64,000 bases of DNA, from positions 4,774,001-4,838,000 of the forward strand of contig NZ_CP108487.1 of the NCBI RefSeq assembly GCF_036226525.1. The letters run 5' to 3'. Under the pieces are notes generated by a model. That model did no database searches. It saw nothing but the letters and a program-made list of their open reading frames with translations, and was not told the DNA's origin. This document shows, in pieces, positions 9,569-18,341 of this stretch (position 1 is its first letter; each line of letters opens with the position of its first letter). Both the position numbers and the translations under genes were made by a program. Origin of the DNA: Kribbella sp. NBC_01245. Its GTDB lineage: Bacteria; Actinomycetota; Actinomycetes; Propionibacteriales; Kribbellaceae.

Positions 9569-10894
9569 ATGACCGCCTTTATGGAGCCCTTCCGGATCAA
9601 ATCCGTCGAACCGATCGCCTTCCCGACCGCCGCGGAACGCCGCGCCGCGCTGGAAGCCGCCGGGTACAACCTGTTCAAGGTCGACGCCGCCCAGATCACC
9701 ATTGACCTGCTCACCGACTCCGGCACGGGCGCGATGTCCGCCGCCCAGTGGTCGGCACTGCTCTCCGGCGACGAGTCGTACGCCGGGGCGCGATCGTTCC
9801 GCCGGTTCGAGTCGGTCGTGCAGGAGCTGACCGGCTTCAGCGAGGTGCTGCCGGTCCACCAGGGCCGTGCGGCGGAACGGCTGGTCCTTTCGACACTGCT
9901 CAAGCCAGGCCAGGCGAGCGTGAGCAACACCCACTTCGACACCACGCGGGCACACGTGGAACTGGCCGGCGGTAAAGCCGTCGACATCCCTGCGCCGGAT
10001 GGCGGCGACATCGACCTCGACCAGCTGCGGAAGGCGTTCGCGGTGGAGGACGTCGCGTGCGTCGTACTCACCGTCACGAATAACGGCCTCGGCGGCAAAC
10101 CCGTGCTGATGCAGAACATCCGCGACACCCGGGCGATCTGCGACGAGTTCGACGTTCCGTTGATTCTCGACGCGGCACGCTTCGCGGAGAACGCGTACCT
10201 GATCACCGAACGCGAGCCGGAATTCGCCGGCCGGCTGCCGCGCGAGGTCGCCGAGGAGATGTTCCGGCTGGCCGACATCATCTGGGCCAGCCTCAAGAAG
10301 GACGGCATCGCCAACATCGGCGGGCTGATCGCGATGAACGACCAGGACCTGGCCGCCCGGTGCCGCCTCGAACTGATCGCCTACGAAGGCTTCCCGACGT
10401 ACGGCGGCCTGGCCGGGCGCGATCTCGAAGCCCTCGCGCAAGGTCTGCTCGAAGTCACCGAGCCGTCGTACCTGCGCTACCGCGCCGAGTCCGCCCGCTG
10501 GTTCGGCGAGGCGCTCCGGGCGGTCGGCATGCCCGTGATCGAGCCGGTCGGCCTGCACGCGGTCTACATCGACGCGGGCGAACTCCTGCCCGGCCGGACC
10601 CTGCCCGCCAACGCCCTACTCGCCGAGTTCTACCTCGAAGGCGGCATCCGCGCCAGCGAACTCGGCACCCTCGCCTTCGGCCGCATCGACCCCGCCGGCG
10701 GCCCCGACATCCCCTCCGCCCGCGAACTCGTCCGCTTCTGCCTCCCCCGCCGCGTCTACACCCAAAGCCACCTCGAGTACGTCGTCGAAACCGCCGCCGC
10801 CATCGCCAAACGCGCCGAGTCAATCCCCAGCTACCGCATAACCCACCAATCCCCCGTAATGCGCCACTTCACCGCCACCCTCGCCCCGGTCTAA
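9569..10894 (+). CDS. beta-eliminating lyase (tryptophanase / tyrosine phenol-lyase family)
   Basis: A 441-residue PLP enzyme, fold type I. It starts MTAFMEPFRIKSVEPI; the PLP-binding lysine region is ASLKKDGIANIGG, and LILDAARFAENAYLI carries the Asp/Arg that contact the cofactor. These residues place it with enzymes that cleave tryptophan or tyrosine to pyruvate, ammonia and indole or phenol; sequence reading alone does not settle which. ATG at 9569 is used because the longer frame reads back through the divergent regulator. The ribosome site is weak. Confidence 0.85.
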   Translation: MTAFMEPFRIKSVEPIAFPTAAERRAALEAAGYNLFKVDAAQITIDLLTDSGTGAMSAAQWSALLSGDESYAGARSFRRFESVVQELTGFSEVLPVHQGRAAERLVLSTLLKPGQASVSNTHFDTTRAHVELAGGKAVDIPAPDGGDIDLDQLRKAFAVEDVACVVLTVTNNGLGGKPVLMQNIRDTRAICDEFDVPLILDAARFAENAYLITEREPEFAGRLPREVAEEMFRLADIIWASLKKDGIANIGGLIAMNDQDLAARCRLELIAYEGFPTYGGLAGRDLEALAQGLLEVTEPSYLRYRAESARWFGEALRAVGMPVIEPVGLHAVYIDAGELLPGRTLPANALLAEFYLEGGIRASELGTLAFGRIDPAGGPDIPSARELVRFCLPRRVYTQSHLEYVVETAAAIAKRAESIPSYRITHQSPVMRHFTATLAPV

Positions 10895-10905
10895 CGCGCG
10901 TTTGG

Positions 10906-11793
10906 TCAGGAGGGGTACGAGAGGGGGGCGTGGGTTAGGTGGTTGCAGAGTTCGCCGATGGCGGGGGCGCGGACGATTACCTCGTCGCCGTCCGTCAGGA
11001 AGAGCTGGGGGTCGCGGGCGTTGCCGATGCCGGAGGGGGTGCCGGTGAGGATGAGGTCGCCGGGGTGGAGGGTCATGCCGAAGGACAGCTCGCTGATCAG
11101 CTTCGCGATCGGGAAGGCCATTTCCGCGGTCGAGGCGCTCTGCCGGAGTTCGCCGTTGACCAGGCATTCGAGCCGTACGTCCTGCGGATCACCGAGTTCG
11201 TCCGGCGTCACGATCCACGGTCCCAACGGCATGGTCTGGTCGATGCTCTTGCCCTTGAGCCATTGCCCGCCATGCGCCCGCTGGAGGTCCCGTTGCGAGA
11301 CGTCGTTCGCGAGCGTGTAGCCCCAAACGTGGTCGAGCGCCTTCTCCTCCGGGATACTCCGGCCGCGCCAGCCGATCACCACCGCGAGTTCGGCCTCGTA
11401 ATCCCATTTGGCCGAGACGGCCGGGTCGTACGCGATGTCGTCGTACGGCCCGATCGCGGTATCCGGCGCCTTACCGAAGAACGTCGGCCGCGCCGGCGGA
11501 TCCACGTCCTGGCCTTCGCGTTTACCCGCGCTCTCGTAGAAGTGGTCCCAGTAGTTCCACCCGGTGCAAAGGATGTCGCGCCGGAATCGCCGGATCGGTG
11601 CGACCAGGCGGATCTCGTCCATCACCACCCGTCGCAAACCCGGCAACGCCGTACGGACCGCGTCGATGGCGGGTTGGCCGCCTTCGATCACCGAGACCAG
11701 GTCCGGCCAGGTCGACGGCAGCACCAGGACTTCCTCGCCGTCGACGACCACGGGCCGTTCGACGCCTTCCACCTCGGCCGTCGCGAACCTCAT
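10906..11793 (-). CDS. fumarylacetoacetate hydrolase family protein
   Basis: A 295-residue enzyme with the FAH fold: FRRDILCTGWNYWDHFYESAG, the metal-binding region YEAELAVVIGWRGRSIPEE, YTLANDVSQRDLQ and the signature GDLILTGTPSGIG. Members hydrolyse or isomerise acylpyruvates and related ring-cleavage products. The ATG at 11793 overlaps the stop of ridA-like gene 11790-12188, so the two are co-translated. It converges on the lyase gene with an 11-base gap. Confidence 0.9.
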   Translation of the reverse strand: MRFATAEVEGVERPVVVDGEEVLVLPSTWPDLVSVIEGGQPAIDAVRTALPGLRRVVMDEIRLVAPIRRFRRDILCTGWNYWDHFYESAGKREGQDVDPPARPTFFGKAPDTAIGPYDDIAYDPAVSAKWDYEAELAVVIGWRGRSIPEEKALDHVWGYTLANDVSQRDLQRAHGGQWLKGKSIDQTMPLGPWIVTPDELGDPQDVRLECLVNGELRQSASTAEMAFPIAKLISELSFGMTLHPGDLILTGTPSGIGNARDPQLFLTDGDEVIVRAPAIGELCNHLTHAPLSYPS

Positions 11794-12188
11794 GCGGCCA
11801 GCACTGCGATGGCGTTGATCTCGATCAGATAGTCGGGATGCGCCAGCCGGCTGACCTCCACCATCGTCGAGGCGGGCAAAGGCTCGTGGAAGAACTGCGC
11901 CCGCACTTCGTGGATGGCGGCGAAGTCGTCGATATCCCGCACGTACACGTCCAGCCGGCAGACGTCCTCGAGCGTGCCGCCTGCCGCGACGAGTGCGGCC
12001 CGGATGTTCTCGCAGACCTGGCGGGTCTGGGCCGCGATATCGCCGACGCCCACGATTTCGCCGTCCGGCCGGCGCGCGGTCATGCCGGAGACGAACACCA
12101 ACCGGCCACTCGCCTCGACCACGGTGGCCTGGGAGAAGACACCGTTCGGGCTGCGCAGATCGGGGCTGCTGAGCTGCGTTTTGGGCAT
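11790..12188 (-). CDS. RidA family enamine/imine deaminase
   Basis: A 132-residue protein with the YjgF/YER057c/UK114 layout: FSQATVVEASGRLVFVSGMT at the front, the QVCENIRAALVAAGGTLEDV segment, and the closing ARLAHPDYLIEINAIAV-like end with the substrate-contacting Glu. Such proteins hydrolyse reactive enamine intermediates or act in catabolic pathways. GGAGG lies 7 bases before ATG. First gene of a two-gene operon with the FAH enzyme. Confidence 0.9.
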   Translation of the reverse strand: MPKTQLSSPDLRSPNGVFSQATVVEASGRLVFVSGMTARRPDGEIVGVGDIAAQTRQVCENIRAALVAAGGTLEDVCRLDVYVRDIDDFAAIHEVRAQFFHEPLPASTMVEVSRLAHPDYLIEINAIAVLAA

Positions 12189-12210
12189 GACGAACCTCCA
12201 TCAGGGGAGA

Positions 12211-12220
12211 TTTGATCAAA
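12211..12220. promoter_or_regulatory. palindrome TTTGATCAAA, candidate TetR operator
   Basis: A perfect 10-bp palindrome 23 bases upstream of the RidA start, between the divergent RidA/FAH operon and the TetR gene. Position suggests an operator for the divergently encoded TetR protein. Not tested. Confidence 0.4.
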
Positions 12221-12339
12221 CATCACGAGCCGCCGCCTCCGCAACCAATGCGATCTGGACCAAATATCGCGCTGACCCGACCAGGCACTTCCTGGCAGGT
12301 TTCCGACTGACCGAGTGCACCATCGCAGGCCGGGCGTGC

Positions 12340-12351
12340 TAATTTCAGGCC
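12340..12351 (+). promoter_or_regulatory. leaderless promoter -10 TAATTT
   Basis: TAATTT (12340-12345) followed by six bases and GTG at 12352. This spacing puts the transcript start on the start codon and decides the choice of GTG for the TetR gene. Confidence 0.5.
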
Positions 12352-12969
12352 GTGCGGTCTAAAAACGGAGCAGGCGGCCGGATGTCGTTCATCCAGACCG
12401 CCCGGCGAGCCCAGATCATCGAGGCCGCGATCGCGACAGTGACCGCGGTCGGCTACGGGCAGGCCTCGCTGGCCCGGATCGCCGCCGAGGCCGGGATCAG
12501 CAAGAGCGTCATCTCGTACCACTTCGTGAACAAGGAAGACCTGCTGGAGAAAGTGGTCGAGCAGGTCCTGGCCGATTGGGACGCGTCGATGCGGCCGATC
12601 GTCGACGCCGAACCGACCGCCACCGGACAGCTCGCGGCGTACGTCCGTTCCCGGCTCGCCTATCTCCGCGAAAACCGCACCCGGCTGATCGCCCTGGCCG
12701 AGATCATCGTGAACCACCGCGATACCGATGGCCGTCCGGTCTTCGCCGAGCGCGATACCGAACCGGTCGGCGAACTGCTGACCATCCTCCACGCCGGTCA
12801 AACGTCGGGCGAGTTCCGCGCGTTCGACCCGGTGGTGATCGCGATGACCGTGACGCAGGCGATCGACGGCGCCGTGACCCGCTGGGCCGAACATCCCGAA
12901 ACCGACCTCACGTCGTACGCCGAAGAGCTGGTCACGCTTTTCCGGCTGGCAACCCAGGAGCATCGATGA
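12352..12969 (+). CDS. TetR family regulator
   Basis: A 205-residue repressor: helix-turn-helix at residues 20-60 (IIEAAIATVTAVGYGQASLA, then IAAEAGISKSVISYHFVNK) and a helical ligand-binding domain. The GTG at 12352 fits a leaderless promoter; an internal ATG at 12382 is the alternative. It is divergent from the RidA/FAH operon, which it probably controls, and overlaps the next gene by 4 bases. Confidence 0.88.
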   Translation: MRSKNGAGGRMSFIQTARRAQIIEAAIATVTAVGYGQASLARIAAEAGISKSVISYHFVNKEDLLEKVVEQVLADWDASMRPIVDAEPTATGQLAAYVRSRLAYLRENRTRLIALAEIIVNHRDTDGRPVFAERDTEPVGELLTILHAGQTSGEFRAFDPVVIAMTVTQAIDGAVTRWAEHPETDLTSYAEELVTLFRLATQEHR

Positions 12970-13667
12970 ACGCCGAGCGGCAGACCGTGATCGGGCATTC
13001 CAAGTTGGACAAACTCGTGCTGTACGGCGGTTTCCCGCTCGTCGGCCTGGTCCTCGGCTTCTTCCTGCCGCGGATCGCCGACTGGGCGATGACGGTGGAC
13101 TGGTTGCCGAAGGGCCCGCTGCGGTTCGTCGCGGAGTGGGACGCCTGGTGGGTGACGCTGATCCTGATGCTGGCCGGCCTGATCGCCGGTGTGCTGCTGG
13201 CTGCGGTCGCGCTGGAGGACACCCTCAAGGTGACGATCACCGATGCCGACGTACAACTGCTGAAGAACACGAAGACCCAGACCGTACGGCGGAACGACGT
13301 GGCGCTGGCGTTCCTCGACGGCAAGGAGCTGGTGCTGCAGGACGCTCGCGGTGGCGAACTCGCGCGCGAGAAACATGACGAGCTCAGCTCGGGCGCAGGC
13401 AAGTTCGGGCCGGCCTTCCGGCTGCACGGTTATGCCTGGTCCGATGACGGCGATCCGCAGGCGGGCGCCTTCCACCGCTGGATCGAGGATCACCCGGACA
13501 TCCCGCCGGCGGTCAACGCCGTACTGAAGGCGCGAGCGAAGGCGATGAAGGCGGGCGACAAGGGCAAGTCCGACGTGCGCGAGTTCCGGCTGGAGATCAA
13601 CAAGCTCGGGTACGCCGTTCGCGACGAGGACGGTAAGCAGTTCGTCCGCGCAGTGGGCAAGCGCTAA
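12966..13667 (+). CDS. YqeB-like membrane protein
   Basis: A 233-residue protein with two membrane helices (about residues 17-37, YGGFPLVGLVLGFFLP, and 60-82, WWVTLILMLAGLIAGVLLAA) followed by a soluble domain resembling a PH-like fold (VTITDADVQLLKNTKTQTV). Similar actinobacterial proteins are annotated YqeB; function unknown. The ATG lies inside the TetR stop region (ATGA), so it may be co-expressed with the regulator. Confidence 0.7.
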   Translation: MNAERQTVIGHSKLDKLVLYGGFPLVGLVLGFFLPRIADWAMTVDWLPKGPLRFVAEWDAWWVTLILMLAGLIAGVLLAAVALEDTLKVTITDADVQLLKNTKTQTVRRNDVALAFLDGKELVLQDARGGELAREKHDELSSGAGKFGPAFRLHGYAWSDDGDPQAGAFHRWIEDHPDIPPAVNAVLKARAKAMKAGDKGKSDVREFRLEINKLGYAVRDEDGKQFVRAVGKR

Positions 13668-13700
13668 CCGGGTTTGCCGCTTGGTGGGCAGACTGGTGGG

Positions 13701-14099
13701 GTGATCACACTTGAGCAGGCGAGGCGGTTACGCAAGGCCGGCGTGTTGTGGGTGCCCGGGCCGGGTGATCGCTTCATCGTGCCGAACCGGGAGATGGACG
13801 ACGACGTCTTCGTGGTCAGCGATATGACGGTCGAGGTGCACGACTATCCCGGTGGCAAGGTGATCGGGTTCAACGGCACCACCGAGTGGGCGCTGGACAG
13901 TATCGAACAGCGCGAGGTGGTCTGGCTGCCGCGGGAGAACCAGTTGCGCGAGCTGCTGGCCGACCGGTTCGTCCGGCTGGAGGCGGCGCCGGACGGGTAC
14001 GCGGTCGATCTGGCGGCCGACAGCGGTGAGCACAGGTTCACCGGGCCGGATGCCGAACAGGCCTACGCCGAGGCCCTCATCGCACTGCTGACGCCTTAA
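13701..14099 (+). CDS. conserved protein of unknown function
   Basis: A 132-residue soluble protein beginning VITLEQARRLRKAGVLWVPG and containing MTVEVHDYPGGKVIGFNGTTEWALDS. I recall close relatives in actinomycetes under the doubtful name CpaE-like; nothing here supports a pilus role. GTG at 13701 is chosen because CAGACT lies six bases upstream, matching a weak leaderless promoter, and because the preceding in-frame codons have no ribosome site. Confidence 0.6.
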   Translation: MITLEQARRLRKAGVLWVPGPGDRFIVPNREMDDDVFVVSDMTVEVHDYPGGKVIGFNGTTEWALDSIEQREVVWLPRENQLRELLADRFVRLEAAPDGYAVDLAADSGEHRFTGPDAEQAYAEALIALLTP

Positions 14100-14145
14100 C
14101 GACTACCGGTCGACCCCTCCGTCAACCGGTCGTCAGTGGCCGGAG

Positions 14146-14397
14146 TCAGCGGTCGAGCACCGCGCGCAGCTCGCTCACGCGGCTGATCAGGCGGTCACGC
14201 TGCTCCGCCGTACCCCGATGGGTGCGCAGCAGACCTTCGTACATCTCCAGCTGAGCGTGGGCCTGGAGAAGCTGATCCGGAGTCAGCGGGTGATGGTCGG
14301 TCCCTCGGTCGATCCGGCCGTGCTCGTTGCGAACCACCTGACGCCAGAGTGCCGGTACGGCGTGGTGGCGGCCGCGGGTGATGGTGACAGTGCTCAT
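14146..14397 (-). CDS. small unknown protein, 83 residues
   Basis: Predicted 83-residue basic, helical protein (MSTVTITRGRHHAVPALWRQ). AGGAGG lies 6 bases upstream of ATG, which strongly supports translation. No recognisable domain; the second half (LLQAHAQLEMYEGLLRT...) is probably one long helix. Confidence 0.6.
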   Translation of the reverse strand: MSTVTITRGRHHAVPALWRQVVRNEHGRIDRGTDHHPLTPDQLLQAHAQLEMYEGLLRTHRGTAEQRDRLISRVSELRAVLDR

Positions 14398-14468
14398 ATC
14401 GTCCTCCTCTGAAACCGCCGGGGCGGTGTGTGCCTACTCTGACGACGGATCGCCGCCATAAGTTCGGA

Positions 14469-14645
14469 CTAGTCGGTCCCAGTAGTGGTCACCTGCAGCT
14501 TCGGGCCCTCCGAGGGCTTGAGAAGCTGACCGATACCGGGCCGCCAGATCGCGAGAATCGCAACGACGGCGACGATGCCGATGACCGTGATCAGCTGGGC
14601 CTTGATGGAGGCCTGGCGGCGGCGGGGCAGGAAGTCGTTCGTCAT
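14469..14645 (-). CDS. small single-pass membrane protein, 58 residues
   Basis: Starts MTNDFLPRRRQASIKAQL, then one hydrophobic helix (ITVIGIVAVVAILAIW) and a short outside tail. GAGG lies 9 bases upstream of ATG at 14645. Positive-inside rule predicts the N-terminus in the cytoplasm. Function unknown; it lies next to the two-component genes but on the other strand. Confidence 0.5.
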   Translation of the reverse strand: MTNDFLPRRRQASIKAQLITVIGIVAVVAILAIWRPGIGQLLKPSEGPKLQVTTTGTD

Positions 14646-14798
14646 GGTCTCTACCCTCGCGAAATAAGCGCCGCGGGACATCGGCCCCTGGGACCGTCCT
14701 TCCAGCCGCCGGGTAAGACCTCAGTAGGGTGCCGCCTCATCCTTTAGAAGGACCCGAGTACCGTCCGTCCGCCGGACGTCACCAACCGTGCCGACGGC

Positions 14799-14811
14799 TA
14801 CTCTGAGCAAT
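14799..14811 (+). promoter_or_regulatory. leaderless promoter -10 TACTCT
   Basis: TACTCT (14799-14804), seven bases, then GTG at 14812. Used to choose the start of the histidine kinase. Confidence 0.45.
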
Positions 14812-16101
14812 GTGTTGAGCTACTGGCGCCGGATGTCGCAGTGGGGGCAGGACGCCCTCGTCGCGGCAGCTCTGGCCGTTGCCTGGGGCATCGGTCTAGC
14901 AGTCCTCAACCGGTACTACTCGCTCCTGGTGGAGTGGCAGGCCTACCTGGTCGCAGGGATCTTCCTGGTCTTCAGTGTCGCCTTCGTCCGCAGATTTCCG
15001 CGTACGACGCTTGCGACCGTCTGCGCGCTCTACCCGTTCATCTACAACCTGATCCTGGACCACGAGCAGACGTTCAACGCCTTGCACTCAGAGGTTCACC
15101 TGGCTCCGCTACTGGTTGTGGGCTACCAAGCGGCCGCAGGTGGCGTTCGGGTGCCTACCTGTCTCTTCTTCACTCTTGGCAGCCTGGCCACTCTGATGGT
15201 GTTCATACCGACAGCAGCCTCTCTAGCCATCAGCGTGCTCGGCGCCGATGCCCTGCCGATCACCGGCTTCCCGAGGACTCTGCCCGGTTTGATCCGGTAT
15301 ATCGACCTCTCCCTCTTCGTAGCGGCTGCAGCACTTGTGGGCGGCATGGTGCTTCTTGGCGCCAGCAGCCGTCGCCGCCGGTCCAGCATGATCCTGCTCG
15401 AGCAGAGGAACGCTGAGCTGGTACGACTTCGCGCAGACGCCGCCGAGCGCGCTGCCGCCGCGGAGCGCACCCGGATCGCCAGAGACCTGCACGACGTCGT
15501 CTCGCACCACATGAGCGCAGTGGTCATCCGGGCGCAGGCAGCAGACCGTGTCGCGGAGCAACGGCCTGAGGAGCTGCGCGAGGCTGTGCGCTGGATCGCG
15601 GCCAGCGGCAAAGAGGCGCTGACGGCGATGCGGGAGACCGTGCGGGTGCTCAATACGGCATCACCAGGGGGTTCCGCCGACACCGCGCCCGTGCCAGATC
15701 TGGACGACGTGGTCCGGATGGGCGAGCGGCTCAAGGCGGTTGGCGTTGACGTCGTACTAGATCTGCCTGTGCGCCAATCGGCTTCCGCCACGCAAGTGAC
15801 CGCCGTACGGATCATCCAGGAGGCATTGACGAACGTGATGGTGCATTCGCGCGCCACCTCGGCCCGGGTCACCTGGCACAGCGCGCCCGAAGGCGAACTG
15901 TTGACGGTGGACGACAACGGCCGGACCGGGCCGCCACCACCGAACGTGCTGGCCACGGCCAAGCGCGAGGAGTCGGGCCGGGGCAACGGCCTGATCGGAA
16001 TGCGCGAGCGATCGGCTGCCGTAGGTGGCACGCTGTCGGTCGGGCCGAGCCCCTTGGGCGGATGGAGGATCCAGGCATGGTTGCCGGCACCGGCGAGATG
16101 A
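14812..16101 (+). CDS. sensor histidine kinase, NarL/DesK (HisKA_3) type
   Basis: About 429 residues. The N-terminal 190 residues contain five or six membrane helices; a coiled linker (LLEQRNAELVRLRADAAERA) leads to the dimerisation helix with phospho-acceptor His in RIARDLHDVVSHHMSAV. The ATPase domain has the N box around IIQEALTNVMVHSRATSA and G box RGNGLIGMRERSAAVGGT. It autophosphorylates and passes phosphate to the adjacent response regulator. Start GTG 14812 fits a leaderless promoter; GTG 14788 is possible. Confidence 0.9.
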   Translation: MLSYWRRMSQWGQDALVAAALAVAWGIGLAVLNRYYSLLVEWQAYLVAGIFLVFSVAFVRRFPRTTLATVCALYPFIYNLILDHEQTFNALHSEVHLAPLLVVGYQAAAGGVRVPTCLFFTLGSLATLMVFIPTAASLAISVLGADALPITGFPRTLPGLIRYIDLSLFVAAAALVGGMVLLGASSRRRRSSMILLEQRNAELVRLRADAAERAAAAERTRIARDLHDVVSHHMSAVVIRAQAADRVAEQRPEELREAVRWIAASGKEALTAMRETVRVLNTASPGGSADTAPVPDLDDVVRMGERLKAVGVDVVLDLPVRQSASATQVTAVRIIQEALTNVMVHSRATSARVTWHSAPEGELLTVDDNGRTGPPPPNVLATAKREESGRGNGLIGMRERSAAVGGTLSVGPSPLGGWRIQAWLPAPAR

Positions 16102-16838
16102 GCGATACGAAGATCCGGGTGCTCGTGGTCGATGACCAGGGCGTGATCCGGATGGGTCTCGCGATGATCATCGACCACGAGCCCGACCTGGTCGTGGTCG
16201 GTCAGGCCGGTGACGGTGAGGAGGCGTTGCGCCTGGTCGCCGAGCTCCGGCCGGACGTCGTACTGATGGATATCCGGATGCCGGTGATGGACGGTTTGAC
16301 CGCCACCGCTCGTATTACCGCCGCCACCGGCTCGGGTCGGCCGGGGGTGCTTGCGCTGACGACGTTCGACGATGAGGCGTACGTGTTGGGAGCGGTGCGT
16401 GCGGGGGCGTCGGGATTCTTGCTGAAGGACACGGATCCGGATCTGCTGGTGGGAGCGATTCGTGCGATTCACCGGGGCGATTCGCTCGTCGATCCGGCCT
16501 CGACGCGGGTGTTGTTGGAGCGGTGCGTTGAGCTCGAGCGCCGGGTCGGCGGGCGGGATCCGGTGCAGGCCGACCAGCGCTGGGCGACTCGGCTCGCGTC
16601 TTTGAGCGATCGGGAGCGGGATGTGCTGATCGGTTTGGCGCGCGGGCTGTCGAATCGGGATCTCGCCGACCATTTGTTCGTCACCGAGACGACGATCAAG
16701 AGCCACGTCAGCAGCGTGCTGAGCAAACTGGAGCTGTCCAGCCGGGTGCAGGCCGTGGTGGTCGCCTACGAGACGGGGGTCGTGCGGCCGGGAGAGACCG
16801 GTCTACAGGGGCTTGGGCCTCAGTCTCCTTCGAAGTAG
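16098..16838 (+). CDS. response regulator, LuxR/NarL type
   Basis: A 246-residue regulator. Receiver domain: acidic pair in VLVVDDQG, phospho-acceptor Asp in VVLMDIRMP, Lys in GFLLKDT. The C-terminal LuxR helix-turn-helix is LSDRERDVLIGLARGLSNRD followed by TTIKSHVSSVLSKLEL. The ATG overlaps the kinase stop (ATGA), so they form one operon. Its 3' end overlaps the convergent YjbR-like gene by 19 bases. Confidence 0.93.
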   Translation: MSDTKIRVLVVDDQGVIRMGLAMIIDHEPDLVVVGQAGDGEEALRLVAELRPDVVLMDIRMPVMDGLTATARITAATGSGRPGVLALTTFDDEAYVLGAVRAGASGFLLKDTDPDLLVGAIRAIHRGDSLVDPASTRVLLERCVELERRVGGRDPVQADQRWATRLASLSDRERDVLIGLARGLSNRDLADHLFVTETTIKSHVSSVLSKLELSSRVQAVVVAYETGVVRPGETGLQGLGPQSPSK

Positions 16839-17164
16839 GCTTTGGCGACGCTTTTCGGGACGCACATGGTCCAGGCGTCGAGCACCAACTCGCGCATCTC
16901 CTCGAAGTCCAAGGCGTCTAGGCGGCACTCGATCCACTGGTACCGCTCGTCGGCCTTGCTCGGCGGAAGGAACTTGTGCGGCTCGGCTTCGAGGGCTGCC
17001 GCGCGCTGTTCCTTCGGAAAGCCGAGGCCCATCTGCGTCTCGTCCCGGGAGAACGCGAGGTAGACGATCCGGCCGACGCGGAACTTGACCCGGTCCCGGA
17101 CCAGCACCTCGTAGCTGCGTGGCAGGTCCGCCGTCACCGCGCGGACGTCGTCGATCGTCACCAT
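16820..17164 (-). CDS. MmcQ/YjbR family protein
   Basis: A 114-residue protein of the YjbR (CyaY-like fold) family: MVTIDDVRAVTADLPRSYE at the start, then VKFRVGRIVYLAFSRDETQM and the closing DAWTMCVPKSVAKAY. Members are presumed DNA-binding but are not characterised. ATG at 17164 sits 54 bases from the divergent esterase start; a longer frame to 17341 merely shadows that gene. Confidence 0.8.
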   Translation of the reverse strand: MVTIDDVRAVTADLPRSYEVLVRDRVKFRVGRIVYLAFSRDETQMGLGFPKEQRAAALEAEPHKFLPPSKADERYQWIECRLDALDFEEMRELVLDAWTMCVPKSVAKAYFEGD

Positions 17165-17206
17165 GGTTTGCAGCCTGCCAGCTGCCGGGGACAATTTCCG
17201 GCCGCG

Positions 17207-17218
17207 TACCGTGTTCTG
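17207..17218 (+). promoter_or_regulatory. leaderless promoter -10 TACCGT
   Basis: TACCGT (17207-17212), six bases, then GTG at 17219. Confidence 0.45.
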
Positions 17219-18268
17219 GTGTCCGACAAGCCGCCGGTGAGCGCCGTAGAAGGGGCCGAGGTGGTGTTCCGCCTGGCCGACGCGGAGCATGCCCTGACCG
17301 GCGTACGCCTCTGGCAGGAGCTCGGGATCCCCGCGGAACACCTGGGCTTCAAACCCGTCGAGTACGGCTGGGAACTACGTCTGCCGAGACCTTCGGTCCA
17401 CCGGATGGAGTACCTGTTCGACGTCGCGGACCAGGGTACGACCGTTGACCCGACCAATCCGCGCGTAGTCGGCGGGGCCTTCGGGGAGCACTCGTGGCTG
17501 CCACTACCCGGCTATACCGAGCCAGACTGGATTTCGGTGCCACCGATCGCTGCGAGCCTTATGCCGCTCACGGTGGACTCTCCAGTTGGGCCGATCGACG
17601 TACAGGTGTGGGCGCCAGACGGGATCCTGCCGTCGTACGAGCTCCCCCTGTTGCTGTCGCACGATGGGCCTGAGTTCGCGTCGTACGCCGGTCTCACGCA
17701 TTACGTAGGCGCCATGGTTGCCCGTGGCGCCTTGCCGCCGCTACGGCTTGCTCTGGTACGGCCTACCGCTCGGAACCCCTGGTACGCGGCTAATCCTGCG
17801 TACGCGACGGCCTTGACCCAGTACGTCGTACCAGGCGTCATGGATGCTTTTAAGAGCCGTAAGCCCGTCATGATGGGAGCGAGCCTCGGGGCGCTCAGTG
17901 CGCTTCACGCCGAGTGGAACCACCCCGGCACGTTTGACGGGCTCTTCCTCCAGTCCGGATCCTTCTTCACGCAGGAGACGGATCCGCAGGAGTCCGAGTT
18001 CGAGTTCTACGCCGAAGTCACGTCGTTCGTCACTTCAGTCCTCGGAGCTTCGGCCTCGCCTACCAGCGCAGACGTAGCCATGACCGCCGGAACGCCCGAG
18101 GAGAACGTCCACAACAACCGCGTAATGGCGGCCAAGCTCGACGCCCTCGGCGTGACGGTGGACTTCCAGGAAACCCCGGACATGCACAACTTCACCGCCT
18201 GGCGCGACGTCCTCGACCCCTGCCTGACCAAGCTCCTCCAGCGCGTCTGGGAACACCCCGTCCAGTAA
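17219..18268 (+). CDS. esterase with N-terminal beta-sandwich domain
   Basis: A 349-residue alpha/beta hydrolase of the enterochelin-esterase (esterase D) family. Residues 1-75 resemble a CBM48/early-set beta domain; the hydrolase domain follows with nucleophile Ser in VMMGASLGALSALH and the catalytic His in TPDMHNFTAWRDVL. No signal peptide, so cytoplasmic. It opens a cluster with a second esterase and an ATP-grasp enzyme, all on the plus strand, suggesting cleavage and ligation of related ester or amide substrates. Confidence 0.85.
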   Translation: MSDKPPVSAVEGAEVVFRLADAEHALTGVRLWQELGIPAEHLGFKPVEYGWELRLPRPSVHRMEYLFDVADQGTTVDPTNPRVVGGAFGEHSWLPLPGYTEPDWISVPPIAASLMPLTVDSPVGPIDVQVWAPDGILPSYELPLLLSHDGPEFASYAGLTHYVGAMVARGALPPLRLALVRPTARNPWYAANPAYATALTQYVVPGVMDAFKSRKPVMMGASLGALSALHAEWNHPGTFDGLFLQSGSFFTQETDPQESEFEFYAEVTSFVTSVLGASASPTSADVAMTAGTPEENVHNNRVMAAKLDALGVTVDFQETPDMHNFTAWRDVLDPCLTKLLQRVWEHPVQ

Positions 18269-18341
18269 GTCCCGACATGCGCCCACTACCCGGCTGGGGG
18301 CGAAGTACGTGATTCTTGTCTGACGGATGGGAGTGAGGCGG